From: Paraliobacillus sp. PM-2 | GTDB lineage: Bacteria; Bacillota; Bacilli; Bacillales; Amphibacillaceae | Length of the DNA stretch: 64,000 nucleotides | Direction: 5' to 3' | NCBI RefSeq assembly: GCF_001368815.1 | Contig: NZ_CTEI01000002.1 | Coordinates: forward strand, 186,001-250,000 | In this document: in pieces, positions 36,626 to 45,699 of the stretch | Numbering within the stretch: the stretch's first letter is position 1 | Layout: every line of letters starts with the position of its first letter | Made by a program: the position numbers and the translations under genes | Notes under the pieces: generated by a model | Seen by the model: the letters and a program-made list of their open reading frames with translations, nothing else | Told to the model about the DNA's origin: nothing | Databases searched by the model: none

Positions 36626-38671
36626 TTAATCAAAAGTAATCTCACCTTCTGCAAAAATTTGCTTTACGTACTGATTTAACGCTTGATAGTCTGAATCATT
36701 TGTTAATAAATTATTATAAACAATAGACTGTGCATCATTTCTTGCGGTTTCAAGTGCACGATAATCTTGTGCAATATCAGCTACTTTAAATTCAGGTAGT
36801 CCACTTTGTTTCTTACCAAAGAAATCTCCTGGTCCTCTTAATTGCAAGTCTTGTTCCGCCAATTCAAATCCATTTGTTGTTTCTGTCATAATTCGCATAC
36901 GCTCTTTACCCACATCACCTTTTGGATCAGCAATTAAAATACAATGACTTTGCGCGTCTCCACGCCCGACGCGCCCCCTTAACTGATGAAGCTGTGATAA
37001 TCCAAAACGTTCTGCATCATAGATTACCATTACAGTCGCATTAGGTACATTCACTCCTACTTCTACTACTGTTGTGGATACTAGTACTTGAATTTGATTA
37101 GAAGCAAACTGTTGCATGACTTCTTCTTTTTCATCGTTATGCAATCGACCATGTAATAACCCTACATTAATATGCTGATAGAACGTCTCTTGTAGTTGTT
37201 GATAAAGATCTACTGCGTTTTGAATATCTAATTTATCCGACTCTTCAATAAGTGGACATATTACATATGCTTGAAAACCATCTTCTACTTCCTTTTGAAT
37301 AAATTGAAGAACCCTTGTTAGCATATTTTCTTTCACCCAATAAGTCTCTACTGGCTTCCTACCAACTGGCATTTCATCAATTTGACTTACATCCATATCT
37401 CCAAAACTTGTAATTGCTAATGTTCTAGGAATTGGGGTTGCTGTCATAAATAAAACATCTGGATCAATACCTTTATCCCGAAGTGCTTTTCGTTGGTTCA
37501 CTCCAAAACGATGCTGCTCATCAACAATCACAGTTCCTAAATTAGGAAAATTGACATCTTCTTGTATCAAAGCGTGTGTACCGACAACAATATCTATTGA
37601 TTGCTGCTCAATCATTAATAAAGTTTCTTTTCGTTTCTTTCCTTTAATAGAACCAGTTAATAAGGAAATAGAAACTTCATCCCCAAATAACCCTTTTAGG
37701 GATGCAACATGCTGTTCCGCAAGTATTTCTGTTGGAACCATGATTGCACCTTGCTTCCCAGCAACAATGGAAGCATACAAACTAATAGCAGCTACAGCTG
37801 TTTTTCCTGATCCAACGTCCCCTTGTAATAAACGATTCATTCGATAGGGCGAACGCATATCTTGAAGGATTTCTTGAAGTGATCGATCCTGTGCCTTCGT
37901 TAATTGAAAAGGAAGTTTATTAATAAACTGATTAACAAGAGCAGCATCAAACAACTGACTATTCCCTTGTATACTTTCTCGGTTTCTTTTGCGCAACAAT
38001 TGCATTTTTAATTGAAACAATAACAGTTCCTCATAAATAAATCTTCGTTTTGCTTGTTTTAATGCTTGAAAACTAGAAGGAAAGTGCATTTCTTGTAATG
38101 CTTTCGCGCGTGATAATAGCTTGTATTCCATCAAATAAGTAGAAGGCAATAATTCATCTATTTGCTCTCCAAATTGTTCAATTGTTTGTTTCATCATTTT
38201 CTTTATTTGCACGGATTTAATTGGTTGTTTTACATAGTATACAGGTTGTATCGGTTGATTTGTTTTGGCTTTTCCTTTTTTGTATTGCTCAATCGTAATC
38301 TGTAAACGATGTTGATCCCATTTCCCTGTGCACGTTACAATAGCACCCGGTGTTAGTTGTTTTTTCGCAAATGGGCGATTGAACATCACCCCTTTTACCA
38401 CTGCATGTTCTACTTGAATGCGTACTACAAGCCTAGATTTTTTTCTACCGTAATAAGTAACAGTTGGATCTCCAAGAACTTCTCCTTCAATTGTGACCTT
38501 TTCATCATGAACCAACTCACTTAAAGGCTTTATCTCATAGTTCTCATAACGATTAGGAAAGTAAAATAATAGATCAAAAACCGTTTGAACACCTATTTGC
38601 TCCAACTGTTCTTTCACTTTATCTCCTACTCCATTTACTGTATCAATAGGCCAATCATTCAATGTACTCAC
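36626..38671 (-). CDS. recG: ATP-dependent DNA helicase RecG
   Basis: Remodels stalled forks and Holliday junctions. The 681 residues comprise an N-terminal wedge/OB domain (VTIEGEVLGDPTVTYYGRKK), Walker A GDVGSGKTAVA (near 285), DEQH in IVDEQHRFG, TATPIPRT, and helicase-C motifs VEVGVNVPNATVM and QLRGRVGRG. The start is a GTG at 38671 that overlaps the sdaAA stop by four bases; the Shine-Dalgarno sequence is weak, pointing to coupling. Confidence 0.97.
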   Translation of the reverse strand: MSTLNDWPIDTVNGVGDKVKEQLEQIGVQTVFDLLFYFPNRYENYEIKPLSELVHDEKVTIEGEVLGDPTVTYYGRKKSRLVVRIQVEHAVVKGVMFNRPFAKKQLTPGAIVTCTGKWDQHRLQITIEQYKKGKAKTNQPIQPVYYVKQPIKSVQIKKMMKQTIEQFGEQIDELLPSTYLMEYKLLSRAKALQEMHFPSSFQALKQAKRRFIYEELLLFQLKMQLLRKRNRESIQGNSQLFDAALVNQFINKLPFQLTKAQDRSLQEILQDMRSPYRMNRLLQGDVGSGKTAVAAISLYASIVAGKQGAIMVPTEILAEQHVASLKGLFGDEVSISLLTGSIKGKKRKETLLMIEQQSIDIVVGTHALIQEDVNFPNLGTVIVDEQHRFGVNQRKALRDKGIDPDVLFMTATPIPRTLAITSFGDMDVSQIDEMPVGRKPVETYWVKENMLTRVLQFIQKEVEDGFQAYVICPLIEESDKLDIQNAVDLYQQLQETFYQHINVGLLHGRLHNDEKEEVMQQFASNQIQVLVSTTVVEVGVNVPNATVMVIYDAERFGLSQLHQLRGRVGRGDAQSHCILIADPKGDVGKERMRIMTETTNGFELAEQDLQLRGPGDFFGKKQSGLPEFKVADIAQDYRALETARNDAQSIVYNNLLTNDSDYQALNQYVKQIFAEGEITFD

Positions 38672-39552
38672 TCTTTCACTACATTATTGCCATGAATTTT
38701 TGCAGCTAAAGCTCTTCCTGTAGGTGTTGCTGCTAATCCACCTTCAGCCGTCTCCCTCAGCGCACTAGGCATTTGTCTACCAACACGATACATAGCACCG
38801 ATCACTTCATCACATGGAATTTTACTCGTTATACCCGCAAGTGCCATGTCAGCAGAGACAATTGCATTAGAAGCACCTGCCGCATTTCGCTTAACACAAG
38901 GGACCTCTACTAATCCTGCAACAGGATCACAAACAAGCCCTAACATATTCTTTAAAGTAATTGCAAAAGCCTCTGCACTTTGCTTTGGTGTTCCTCCTGC
39001 CATCTCAACCACAGCAGCCGATGCCATCGCTGCTGCTGAACCAACTTCAGCTTGACAACCTCCGGCAGCACCTGAAATAAATGCATTATTTGCAACAACA
39101 AAGCCGAAAGCACCCGAGGTGAACAAAAAATTAACCATTTGTTGCCTTGTGGGATTTAAACGTTCTTTCACAGCAAACAGTGCACCTGGGACACAACCAG
39201 CACTTCCTGCTGTAGGTGTTGCACAAATCACACCCATAGCTGCATTAACCTCATTTGTTGCTACCGCTTTACTTACAGCGTCAAGGACTAATTCCCCTGA
39301 TAGAGAATTCCCCTTTTTGATGTATCGCTGTAATAATAATGCATCTCCTCCAACGAGCCCTGATTGAGATTGCACGCCCTTTAAACCATCTTCTACCGCT
39401 TTTTCCATAACGGAAAGATTTTGATCCATTTGTTTAATGATTTCTTCTCTAGGTTTATCATGAATATCTATTTCTTGTCTGATCATTGCTTCTGAAATAG
39501 ATATATTTTCATTTTCCGTAATAGCAATTAAATCTGCAACTGTTCGGAACAA
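38668..39552 (-). CDS. sdaAA: L-serine dehydratase, alpha subunit
   Basis: Iron-sulfur L-serine deaminase subunit, converting serine to pyruvate and ammonia. The 294-residue form has the family core TPTAGSAGCVPG, SGAAGGCQAEVGSA and LVCDPVAGLVEVPCVKRNA, whose Cys residues ligate the 4Fe-4S cluster. The TTG start at 39552 has GGAGG seven bases upstream and matches the family start FRTVADLI; the frame is open to 39597. It pairs with sdaAB. Confidence 0.96.
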   Translation of the reverse strand: MFRTVADLIAITENENISISEAMIRQEIDIHDKPREEIIKQMDQNLSVMEKAVEDGLKGVQSQSGLVGGDALLLQRYIKKGNSLSGELVLDAVSKAVATNEVNAAMGVICATPTAGSAGCVPGALFAVKERLNPTRQQMVNFLFTSGAFGFVVANNAFISGAAGGCQAEVGSAAAMASAAVVEMAGGTPKQSAEAFAITLKNMLGLVCDPVAGLVEVPCVKRNAAGASNAIVSADMALAGITSKIPCDEVIGAMYRVGRQMPSALRETAEGGLAATPTGRALAAKIHGNNVVKE

Positions 39553-39673
39553 ATCAATTCCTCCTAATCTGTATGTGACAAGTATATATACATACAAAAA
39601 TCACATAGCCGTTGTATTAGTACAAGTATTAATATTTATCGTTTGAAATTATATTAGCAACCTTCTTTGTAGG

Positions 39674-40336
39674 CTAATCGACAATTTTTGAGATATGCAA
39701 AATATGCTTTGCCGCGGCTAATTCATTTTCTATCGATCGTTCAATATTTTGATCCAGTTCTATAACCATCAAAGCTTCTTTTCCAATATCTTTTCGCGAG
39801 ACTTCCATTCTACCAATATTTATCTCATGCTTTGCTAGAATCTGTGTAACAGAAGCAATTGCACCAAATCGATCATTATGCATGATCAAAATTGCTGGAT
39901 GGTTCCCGGATAGATGGAGATCAAAGCCGTTTAATTCTGTAATTTCTACTTTTCCACCACCAATTGAGATACCAACAAGCTCGATGCTTTCTGTCTCATT
40001 TCCCATTTTAATTCTTACTGTATTTGGATGGTCAACTGCTACATCTTCTTCAGAAAACAGTAGTTTAATCCCTTTTTCTGTAGCAATTTCAATCGAATGT
40101 CGAATGTTTTCATTTGCGGTATCAAAATCTAAAATACCAGCAACAATAGCAACATCCGTCCCGTGGCCTTGATATGTTTTGGCGAATGATCCGTAGAAAA
40201 TTATTTCTGCCCAAGTTGGTTCTTTCCCAAAAAGATTTCGAGCTGCTCGACCAATACGAGCAGCACCGGCTGTATGTGAACTTGAAGGACCAACCATGAC
40301 TGGTCCAATGATATCAAAAACGGATTTGTATTTCAT
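39674..40336 (-). CDS. sdaAB: L-serine dehydratase, beta subunit
   Basis: Partner of SdaAA. The 220 residues begin YKSVFDIIGPVMVGPSSSHT, followed by the serine dehydratase beta domain and a C-terminal ACT domain (MHNDRFGAIASVTQILAKHE), the likely serine-sensing part. GAGGTAA precedes the ATG. It lies after the yloV terminator, so sdaAB-sdaAA-recG is probably a separate unit; a TATAAT-like -10 with a poor -35 is visible around 40380-40390. Confidence 0.96.
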   Translation of the reverse strand: MKYKSVFDIIGPVMVGPSSSHTAGAARIGRAARNLFGKEPTWAEIIFYGSFAKTYQGHGTDVAIVAGILDFDTANENIRHSIEIATEKGIKLLFSEEDVAVDHPNTVRIKMGNETESIELVGISIGGGKVEITELNGFDLHLSGNHPAILIMHNDRFGAIASVTQILAKHEINIGRMEVSRKDIGKEALMVIELDQNIERSIENELAAAKHILHISKIVD

Positions 40337-40503
40337 TTATAATTACCTCATTTCCACAATCCTTACATAATCAATAACACATATTATAGTATAACTTTTT
40401 CATTTTTATAAGAAAAGCTTAATAAAGACAATATAGTTACACTAGATCTCATAATGCCGTTAATTCGTAATAGTGCTTTTTAATTTCTTACATTTTTCTC
40501 ATG

Positions 40504-40530
40504 AAAAAAGCTCAGGAGTCACCCTGAGCT
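40504..40530 (-). terminator. Intrinsic terminator after yloV
   Basis: Minus strand: 8-bp stem AGCTCAGG/CCTGAGCT, 6-base loop, six T residues; eight bases after the yloV stop. Confidence 0.9.
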
Positions 40531-40537
40531 ACAATAA

Positions 40538-42205
40538 TTATTCAATTGCAAATATAAAAGAATAAATTGGTTGATTTCCTTTGTGAACTTCTATCTCAAT
40601 ATCTTGATAATGTTTTTCTAAGAAATCCTCAATTTCAGAAGTTTCTTCATCTGTTCCCTCTTCACCTTGCAAGATTGTAATAATTTCATCTTCTTCAGTA
40701 ATTAGCTCAGATAAAAGCTGTTTAGTTACTGTTAATTTATCTTTATCAGTGGATTTAATTGCTCCGTCTGCTAAACCCATAAAATTACCATTTTCAATTG
40801 TCATACCATCAATTTTGGTATCTCTAACGGCATAAGTAACTTGACCAGTTTTTACTTCTTGACTAGCTTCAGACATTGCTATTTTATTTGATTCAAGTTC
40901 TTCATCCGGATGAAACGCTAGTAATGCACTCATACCCTGAGGAATGGTTTTCGTAGGTACAACAACAACTTCATCTTCACTTAATAGCGCTGCTTGTTCT
41001 GCAGCCATTACAATATTTTTATTGTTCGGTAAAATAATCACACGTTTTGCATTAGCTTGTTTAATCGCCTCTGCAAGGTCTTGTGTACTAGGATTCATAG
41101 TCTGTCCACCTTGAATAACAACTGAAGCCCCAAGACTCTCAAGTAATTCCTTAATGCCATCCCCCATCGCAACAGAGACGATGCCATACTCTTGCTTTTG
41201 CTGTGGTTGTTTTGGTTGAGGTGACTTTTCACCTACAATTGAAGTATGTTGTTGACGCATATTTTCTACTTTTATGCTAATAAAACTTCCAAATCGTTGC
41301 CCTAAGTTAAGCGCTTCACCAGGATATTCCACGTGAACATGAACTTTCACAATCTCATCATCAGATACAACTAATAAAGAATCACCCAATTGACTTAATT
41401 CATTACGAAAAACTTCTTCATCATATGGGTTTTCTTTTAATTTATTTTGATCGAATTTAACCATGAATTCAGTACAATAACCAAACTCTATATCTTCCGT
41501 TTGCATATAATCTTGTGCTAATTTATGGTGTTCAGCACTTACCATATCATCCATATTTACAGAAGACACATTCGATTCTGGTAAAGCCTCACCTTTAAGT
41601 GAAGCGAGAAACCCTTCATATATAATAACTAGTCCCTGTCCCCCACTATCAACAACACCCACTTCTTTTAAAACAGGTAAAAGATCAGGAGTGGATGCTA
41701 ATGAATTTTTAGATGCTTCCAAAACACCTTCCATAAATATAATAAAATCGTCTGTTTCCTTTGCTAGTTCTTCTGCTTTTTTAGCAGTATCTTTAGCAAC
41801 TGTTAAAATTGTACCTTCTACTGGCTTTATAACAGCCTTGTATGCTGTATTGACACCTGAACTTAATGCATTTGCAAAATCTGTTGGTGTAAGTACTTCA
41901 GCGCCATTTACTCCTTTTGCAAACCCACGAAATAATTGTGATAAAATAACTCCAGAGTTTCCTCTAGCACCCATCAACAACCCTTTTGCTAATGCATCAG
42001 CAATCTCTCCCACACTTTTAGCGGGTAAATTTTTCACTTCGTTTGCACCAGATGTCATAGATAAATTCATATTGGTACCAGTATCTCCATCAGGAACAGG
42101 AAATACGTTTAGCGCATCAATCATTTGTGCATTATTCATTAAATGATTTGCACCGAGAAGTACCATCTCCTGAAATGCAGAACCTTCTAACTTTTGTAAC
42201 ACCAC
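40538..42205 (-). CDS. fakA: Fatty-acid kinase FakA-like DAK2-domain protein (YloV)
   Basis: Kinase subunit that, with a DegV-type FakB carrier, phosphorylates exogenous fatty acids for the PlsX/PlsY route. The 555 residues have an N-terminal DAK2 (DhaL) ATP domain with the Mg-binding FPVPDGDTGTNMNLSMTSGA (near 37-56) and GARGNSGVILSQ, then the central and C-terminal YloV domains (IILPNNKNIVMAAEQAA). The GTG at 42205 has GGAGG eight bases upstream; an ATG at 42223 lies over that site. Its neighbours plsX, fabD and acpP lie 5-9 kb away. Confidence 0.92.
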   Translation of the reverse strand: MVLQKLEGSAFQEMVLLGANHLMNNAQMIDALNVFPVPDGDTGTNMNLSMTSGANEVKNLPAKSVGEIADALAKGLLMGARGNSGVILSQLFRGFAKGVNGAEVLTPTDFANALSSGVNTAYKAVIKPVEGTILTVAKDTAKKAEELAKETDDFIIFMEGVLEASKNSLASTPDLLPVLKEVGVVDSGGQGLVIIYEGFLASLKGEALPESNVSSVNMDDMVSAEHHKLAQDYMQTEDIEFGYCTEFMVKFDQNKLKENPYDEEVFRNELSQLGDSLLVVSDDEIVKVHVHVEYPGEALNLGQRFGSFISIKVENMRQQHTSIVGEKSPQPKQPQQKQEYGIVSVAMGDGIKELLESLGASVVIQGGQTMNPSTQDLAEAIKQANAKRVIILPNNKNIVMAAEQAALLSEDEVVVVPTKTIPQGMSALLAFHPDEELESNKIAMSEASQEVKTGQVTYAVRDTKIDGMTIENGNFMGLADGAIKSTDKDKLTVTKQLLSELITEEDEIITILQGEEGTDEETSEIEDFLEKHYQDIEIEVHKGNQPIYSFIFAIE

Positions 42206-42285
42206 TACAACTTCCTCCTTCATATGCTAAACCTGTAAGATGTCTTGTATATAGCCAATTTGCGTTTGTGATCATCTTTTCCTAC

Positions 42286-42648
42286 TTACTCTGCCTGTAC
42301 TCGTACACCTTGAATAAATACATTAACTGAATGAATCGGTAATCCTAATGTTTTATCAAGCGTGTATTTCACTTGTGATTGTACATTATGAGCAACCTCA
42401 GAAATTTTTGTTCCATAACTCACAATGATATACATATCAATACTAATTAAATTATCATCTTGACGAACAACAACACCTTTTGCAAAATTTTCTTTACGTA
42501 ATATTTCTGCAATACCATCTTTTAGTTGATTTTTTGAAGCCATTCCAACAATACCATAACATTCAATAGCAGCTCCACCAGCTACTGTTGCAATCACTTC
42601 ATTGGTAATAGTAACTTGCCCATCTTTGGTTATTAACTCAATAGCCAT
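42286..42648 (-). CDS. yloU: Asp23/Gls24 family protein YloU
   Basis: A 120-residue Asp23-family protein (ITNEVIATVAGGAAIECYGI; VDVYIIVSYG-type strand; LPIHSVNVFIQGVR). Family members form membrane-associated polymers linked to envelope stress in staphylococci; the yloU-yloV pair is conserved. GAGGAGG precedes the ATG. The 415-base gap to rpmB (42649-43063) holds divergent promoter material: a good plus-strand promoter, one inverted repeat and no reading frame. Confidence 0.92.
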   Translation of the reverse strand: MAIELITKDGQVTITNEVIATVAGGAAIECYGIVGMASKNQLKDGIAEILRKENFAKGVVVRQDDNLISIDMYIIVSYGTKISEVAHNVQSQVKYTLDKTLGLPIHSVNVFIQGVRVQAE

Positions 42649-42885
42649 TATTATAATCCTCCTCTAAATATACCTGAAATATATTTAATTACTTTTTTAA
42701 GAATTTTCTTGACTATTCTTATATTGCACATATTAAAACTTACTTTTCCTAAACCTATTTTACAATAATACTCTCATTCGTGAAAGCAATTTCAATGCTT
42801 CATTACACTGTTTTATTATTGTACTGTTTATGTGTGATACACAATTGATTTTTTCCAAGACAAACCCCTTTATACAATGAACTAA

Positions 42886-42904
42886 ACTTGACGTTCTGTC
42901 AAGT
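42886..42904. repeat. 7-bp perfect inverted repeat upstream of rpmB/yloU
   Basis: ACTTGAC-GTTCT-GTCAAGT lies in the divergent yloU-rpmB gap, with TATACTTTATAAT just downstream on the plus strand. Its size fits a repressor operator, but I cannot name a regulator. Confidence 0.5.
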
Positions 42905-42991
42905 GTTTATACTTTATAATAAATGTTCGATTATTGTTATAAACACGGGCTTTTCTATATCACATATCCATGTAAACTTGTTTTTCTAACA

Positions 42992-43020
42992 TTGCAAAAT
43001 TGTAAGAGGTATGATAAATT
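42992..43020 (+). promoter_or_regulatory. SigA-type promoter for rpmB
   Basis: -35 TTGCAA, 17-base spacer, -10 TAAATT; predicted start about 37 bases before the rpmB ATG. Confidence 0.6.
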
Positions 43021-43063
43021 ATATTAGTATGTAATGAGATAGATGTATGTAGGAGGGATAATT

Positions 43064-43252
43064 ATGGGAAGAAAATGTGTCGTTACTGGACGTAAAACAA
43101 CTACTGGAAATAACCGTTCTCACGCAATGAACGCTAATAAACGTAAATGGAAAGCTAATGTACAAAAAGTACGCATTATGGTAGATGGCAAACCAAAACG
43201 TGTTTATGTATCTACTCGTGCGCTTAAATCCGGAAAAGTAGAACGTGTTTAA
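43064..43252 (+). CDS. rpmB: 50S ribosomal protein L28
   Basis: A 62-residue basic ribosomal protein ([20 protein letters not shown], then [18 protein letters not shown]), the same length as in B. subtilis. The ATG at 43064 follows GGAGGG; the frame is open upstream to 43043. Two Cys residues of the zinc-type L28 are not both present (only one Cys), so this is the zinc-independent form. It is divergent from yloU and convergent with spoVM. Confidence 0.97.
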   Translation: MGRKCVVTGRKTTTGNNRSHAMNANKRKWKANVQKVRIMVDGKPKRVYVSTRALKSGKVERV

Positions 43253-43272
43253 TTTGAATATTAATCCGGGAT

Positions 43273-43308
43273 AACAAAAAGCACCTTTCTTATAAGGTGC
43301 TTTTTGTT
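43273..43308. terminator. Bidirectional terminator between rpmB and spoVM
   Basis: Perfect 15-bp stem AACAAAAAGCACCTT/AAGGTGCTTTTTGTT with a 6-base loop; U-rich 3' arm on either strand. It serves both convergent genes. Confidence 0.85.
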
Positions 43309-43324
43309 GTATTGGTAGACAATG

Positions 43325-43405
43325 TTAACTTTTTTTAAATGTACCGATAACTACACGCACAAAGCCACCAATGAACCTCGGGAGTTTAATAGTATAAAAC
43401 TTCAT
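43325..43405 (-). CDS. spoVM: Stage V sporulation protein M (26 aa)
   Basis: A 26-residue amphipathic helix, translated by hand as MKFYTIKLPRFIGG followed by FVRVVIGTFKKS, which matches B. subtilis SpoVM in length and at most positions, including the Pro9 that is critical for recognising the curved forespore membrane. SpoVM anchors SpoIVA and starts spore-coat assembly. GAGGAGGGG lies eight bases before the ATG. It sits between thiN and rpmB as in B. subtilis. A CATATAAT at 43451-43458 (minus strand) could be a SigE -10, but the -35 is weak. Confidence 0.95.
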   Translation of the reverse strand: MKFYTIKLPRFIGGFVRVVIGTFKKS

Positions 43406-43467
43406 GAGAACCCCTCCTCTTTTCCATATGACAAAGAAACACTTCATTGTATTATATGAATCTTCTA

Positions 43468-44133
43468 CTAAAGAAGTACATCACGACTCTTTATCATTAT
43501 TAATATGCCTCTATCAAATGAAAAAGTACCTTTTTTTGAAAGAAGCTTGTTAGAAAGACACCTAGTAGATCCCCATGAAAGTGTATGATTATCTAGAGGA
43601 TAATAAAACCCCTCTAAGGTTAAACCTTCTACTGTTTTAGAAAAAGGAATAAATGAAATGTTCGTGTAATCAGGATCTAAGTCAATACTATATGTTCCCG
43701 GTTCAAATAGAAGAATTGCATTTTGTTTATCAACAATTACAGCTTTAATGTTTTGTTGTATTATTGGTAATAATTGTTGAACATTTGCAAGTGTGTGATC
43801 CATTCTTCCACCTGTTACACCAAATAAAAAGACTTGATCAGGAAATAGTTTTAGTGCATATGCAATAGCTAATTCTAAATCTGTTTCATTTTTTTCAATT
43901 GGGTAACGAATCGTTTCCTCGGCATTTTCTTTAACCTTATTGAATAATTGTTCATTTATCGAATCGAAATCTCCAACTGCTAAATTTATTAAAAGATGAT
44001 GATCTAGTAAAGTTATACAACCATGATCTGCCCCAATCCAATAATCAACCATTTGATTGTATTTCGATAAATTTGCTATGTGTTTATCTGGTCCGCCTGC
44101 TACGATACCTACTGTTTTTATCTGTTGGACCAT
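43468..44133 (-). CDS. thiN: Thiamine pyrophosphokinase
   Basis: Transfers pyrophosphate from ATP to thiamine. The 221 residues contain VGIVAGGP, WIGADHGCITLL, the acidic GDFDSI, ITGG-type motif (GVTGGRMDHT) and the C-terminal ISFIPFSKTVEGLTLEGFYY and FDRGILIMI. I chose the ATG at 44133 with GGGAG nine bases upstream; an ATG at 44157 overlaps the rpe stop but has no ribosome binding site. Confidence 0.94.
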   Translation of the reverse strand: MVQQIKTVGIVAGGPDKHIANLSKYNQMVDYWIGADHGCITLLDHHLLINLAVGDFDSINEQLFNKVKENAEETIRYPIEKNETDLELAIAYALKLFPDQVFLFGVTGGRMDHTLANVQQLLPIIQQNIKAVIVDKQNAILLFEPGTYSIDLDPDYTNISFIPFSKTVEGLTLEGFYYPLDNHTLSWGSTRCLSNKLLSKKGTFSFDRGILIMIKSRDVLL

Positions 44134-44156
44134 ATCTGAATTCTCCCTATTTGTCA

Positions 44157-44810
44157 TTATTCTGAAGCTTGGCGAATCACCTGAATTGCTTCTTTTCGAT
44201 CCTTTTTACCGAAAATGGCACTTCCAGCCACAAGTACATCCACACCAGCTTCTGTACATAGCTTTGCAGTTTGTTCATTTATACCACCATCTACTTCAAA
44301 TTCGACATGTGGAGCAAAAGCTTGACGCCATTCATCTACTTGTTTGATTTTATCAATTACATTTGGAATGAATTTCTGCCCACCAAAACCTGGATTCACT
44401 GTCATAAACAAAACAAGATCTATATCTTTTAGAATAGGATATAACGTGACCGCTGGTGTAGCAGGGTTAATAACAACACCTGCTTTTACTCCTCTTTCTT
44501 TTATTGAATGAATAGTACGATGTAAGTGATTGCATGTTTCAACATGAACAGTAATGATATCTGCACCTGCTGAAGCAAACGCATCAATATAATGATCTGG
44601 ATTATCAATCATCAAATGAACATCTAATGGCAAAGTTGTAATAGGGCGTATAGCTTCAACAATCAACGGACCAATTGTAATATTAGGAACAAAGTGCCCA
44701 TCCATAACATCAATATGGATGTAGTCAGCACCCCCTTGTTCAACCTCAATAATTTCCTTTTTTAATTGTGCAAAATCTGCTGATAAGATTGATGGTGCAA
44801 TTTTCGTCAT
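44157..44810 (-). CDS. rpe: Ribulose-phosphate 3-epimerase
   Basis: Interconverts ribulose-5-P and xylulose-5-P in the pentose phosphate pathway. The 217-residue TIM barrel has APSILSADFAQL, the metal/substrate motifs HIDVMDGHFVPN and HLMI, MTVNPGFGGQKF and EVDGGIN. GAGG precedes the ATG at good spacing, and rsgA ends three bases upstream. Confidence 0.97.
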   Translation of the reverse strand: MTKIAPSILSADFAQLKKEIIEVEQGGADYIHIDVMDGHFVPNITIGPLIVEAIRPITTLPLDVHLMIDNPDHYIDAFASAGADIITVHVETCNHLHRTIHSIKERGVKAGVVINPATPAVTLYPILKDIDLVLFMTVNPGFGGQKFIPNVIDKIKQVDEWRQAFAPHVEFEVDGGINEQTAKLCTEAGVDVLVAGSAIFGKKDRKEAIQVIRQASE

Positions 44811-44813
44811 GCT

Positions 44814-45695
44814 TTAATACCTCGGCTTTCTTTTTTGGATTTCTTGATAAAACAGAAGGTAATGTTCGTATCTAAACAAAGCAATTTCATTTGTTTCAAC
44901 AGCATGTTTTACAGCACATTTCGGCTCATTCACATGCATACACCCACGAAATTTGCAATCCTGTTGCCTTTCTGCCATTTCAGGAAAACATCTAGATAAT
45001 GCTTCGAGTTCAAGTGTCTCAAATTCTAACGAACTAAACCCTGGGGTGTCAGCAACTAAACCTTCATATATTTCTAGTAATTCCACATGTCTTGTGGTAT
45101 GTTTCCCCCTACCTAAGCTAGTTGATATTTCATCTGTCTCAATATCTAAGGTCGGATTTAATCGGTTCAAAAGCGAGGATTTACCAACACCTGACTGTCC
45201 TGCAATGACAGAAATTTTATTGGTGAAATAGTCACTCAGTCTATCTAATTCTTTATCTTCTTTAACGGATAATATTTCAGTTGGATAACCCACTTTTTGA
45301 TAAATGGATTGATACATTAGTATCTGCTCTAATTCATCATTAGTAAGTCTATCTACTTTAGAAATAAAAATGACTGGTTTGATATCGTTTGCTTCAACTA
45401 GAACTAAAAATCGATCTAATAGTAGCGAGCTAAAGTCAGGTTCTTTTGCAGATACTACAATAATTGCTTGGTCGATATTAGCTATTGGAGGTCTTTTTAA
45501 TTCATTCTTTCGTTCTTTAATTATTGTAATATAGCCTTGATTCTCCTCTTGTATATCAAAATCAACAATATCTCCCACTAATGGAGTTAACTTCTTTTTT
45601 CGAAAGAGACCTCTCCCTCTACATTGATATACACCCTGTTCTGTTTTTACATAATAAAAACCACTAAGTGCCTTCATGATTTTACCCTCAGGCAT
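44814..45695 (-). CDS. rsgA: Ribosome small-subunit GTPase RsgA
   Basis: Circularly permuted GTPase (YloQ/CpgA) acting in late 30S maturation. The 293 residues have an N-terminal OB fold, G4 FISKVDRL, G1 GQSGVGKSSLLN (near 170), G3 ADTPGFSSL, and a C-terminal zinc site (CKFRGCMHVNEPKC). The ATG has GGAG nine bases upstream and gives the family start MPEGKI. It follows prkC by four bases; the B. subtilis orthologue is a PrkC substrate. Confidence 0.97.
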   Translation of the reverse strand: MPEGKIMKALSGFYYVKTEQGVYQCRGRGLFRKKKLTPLVGDIVDFDIQEENQGYITIIKERKNELKRPPIANIDQAIIVVSAKEPDFSSLLLDRFLVLVEANDIKPVIFISKVDRLTNDELEQILMYQSIYQKVGYPTEILSVKEDKELDRLSDYFTNKISVIAGQSGVGKSSLLNRLNPTLDIETDEISTSLGRGKHTTRHVELLEIYEGLVADTPGFSSLEFETLELEALSRCFPEMAERQQDCKFRGCMHVNEPKCAVKHAVETNEIALFRYEHYLLFYQEIQKRKPRY

Positions 45696-45699
45696 GTAC

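Noticed and set aside
41691-42146. 151-codon plus-strand frame opposite yloV
   Set aside because: Antisense shadow of a well-conserved gene, with no Shine-Dalgarno sequence and no family resemblance.
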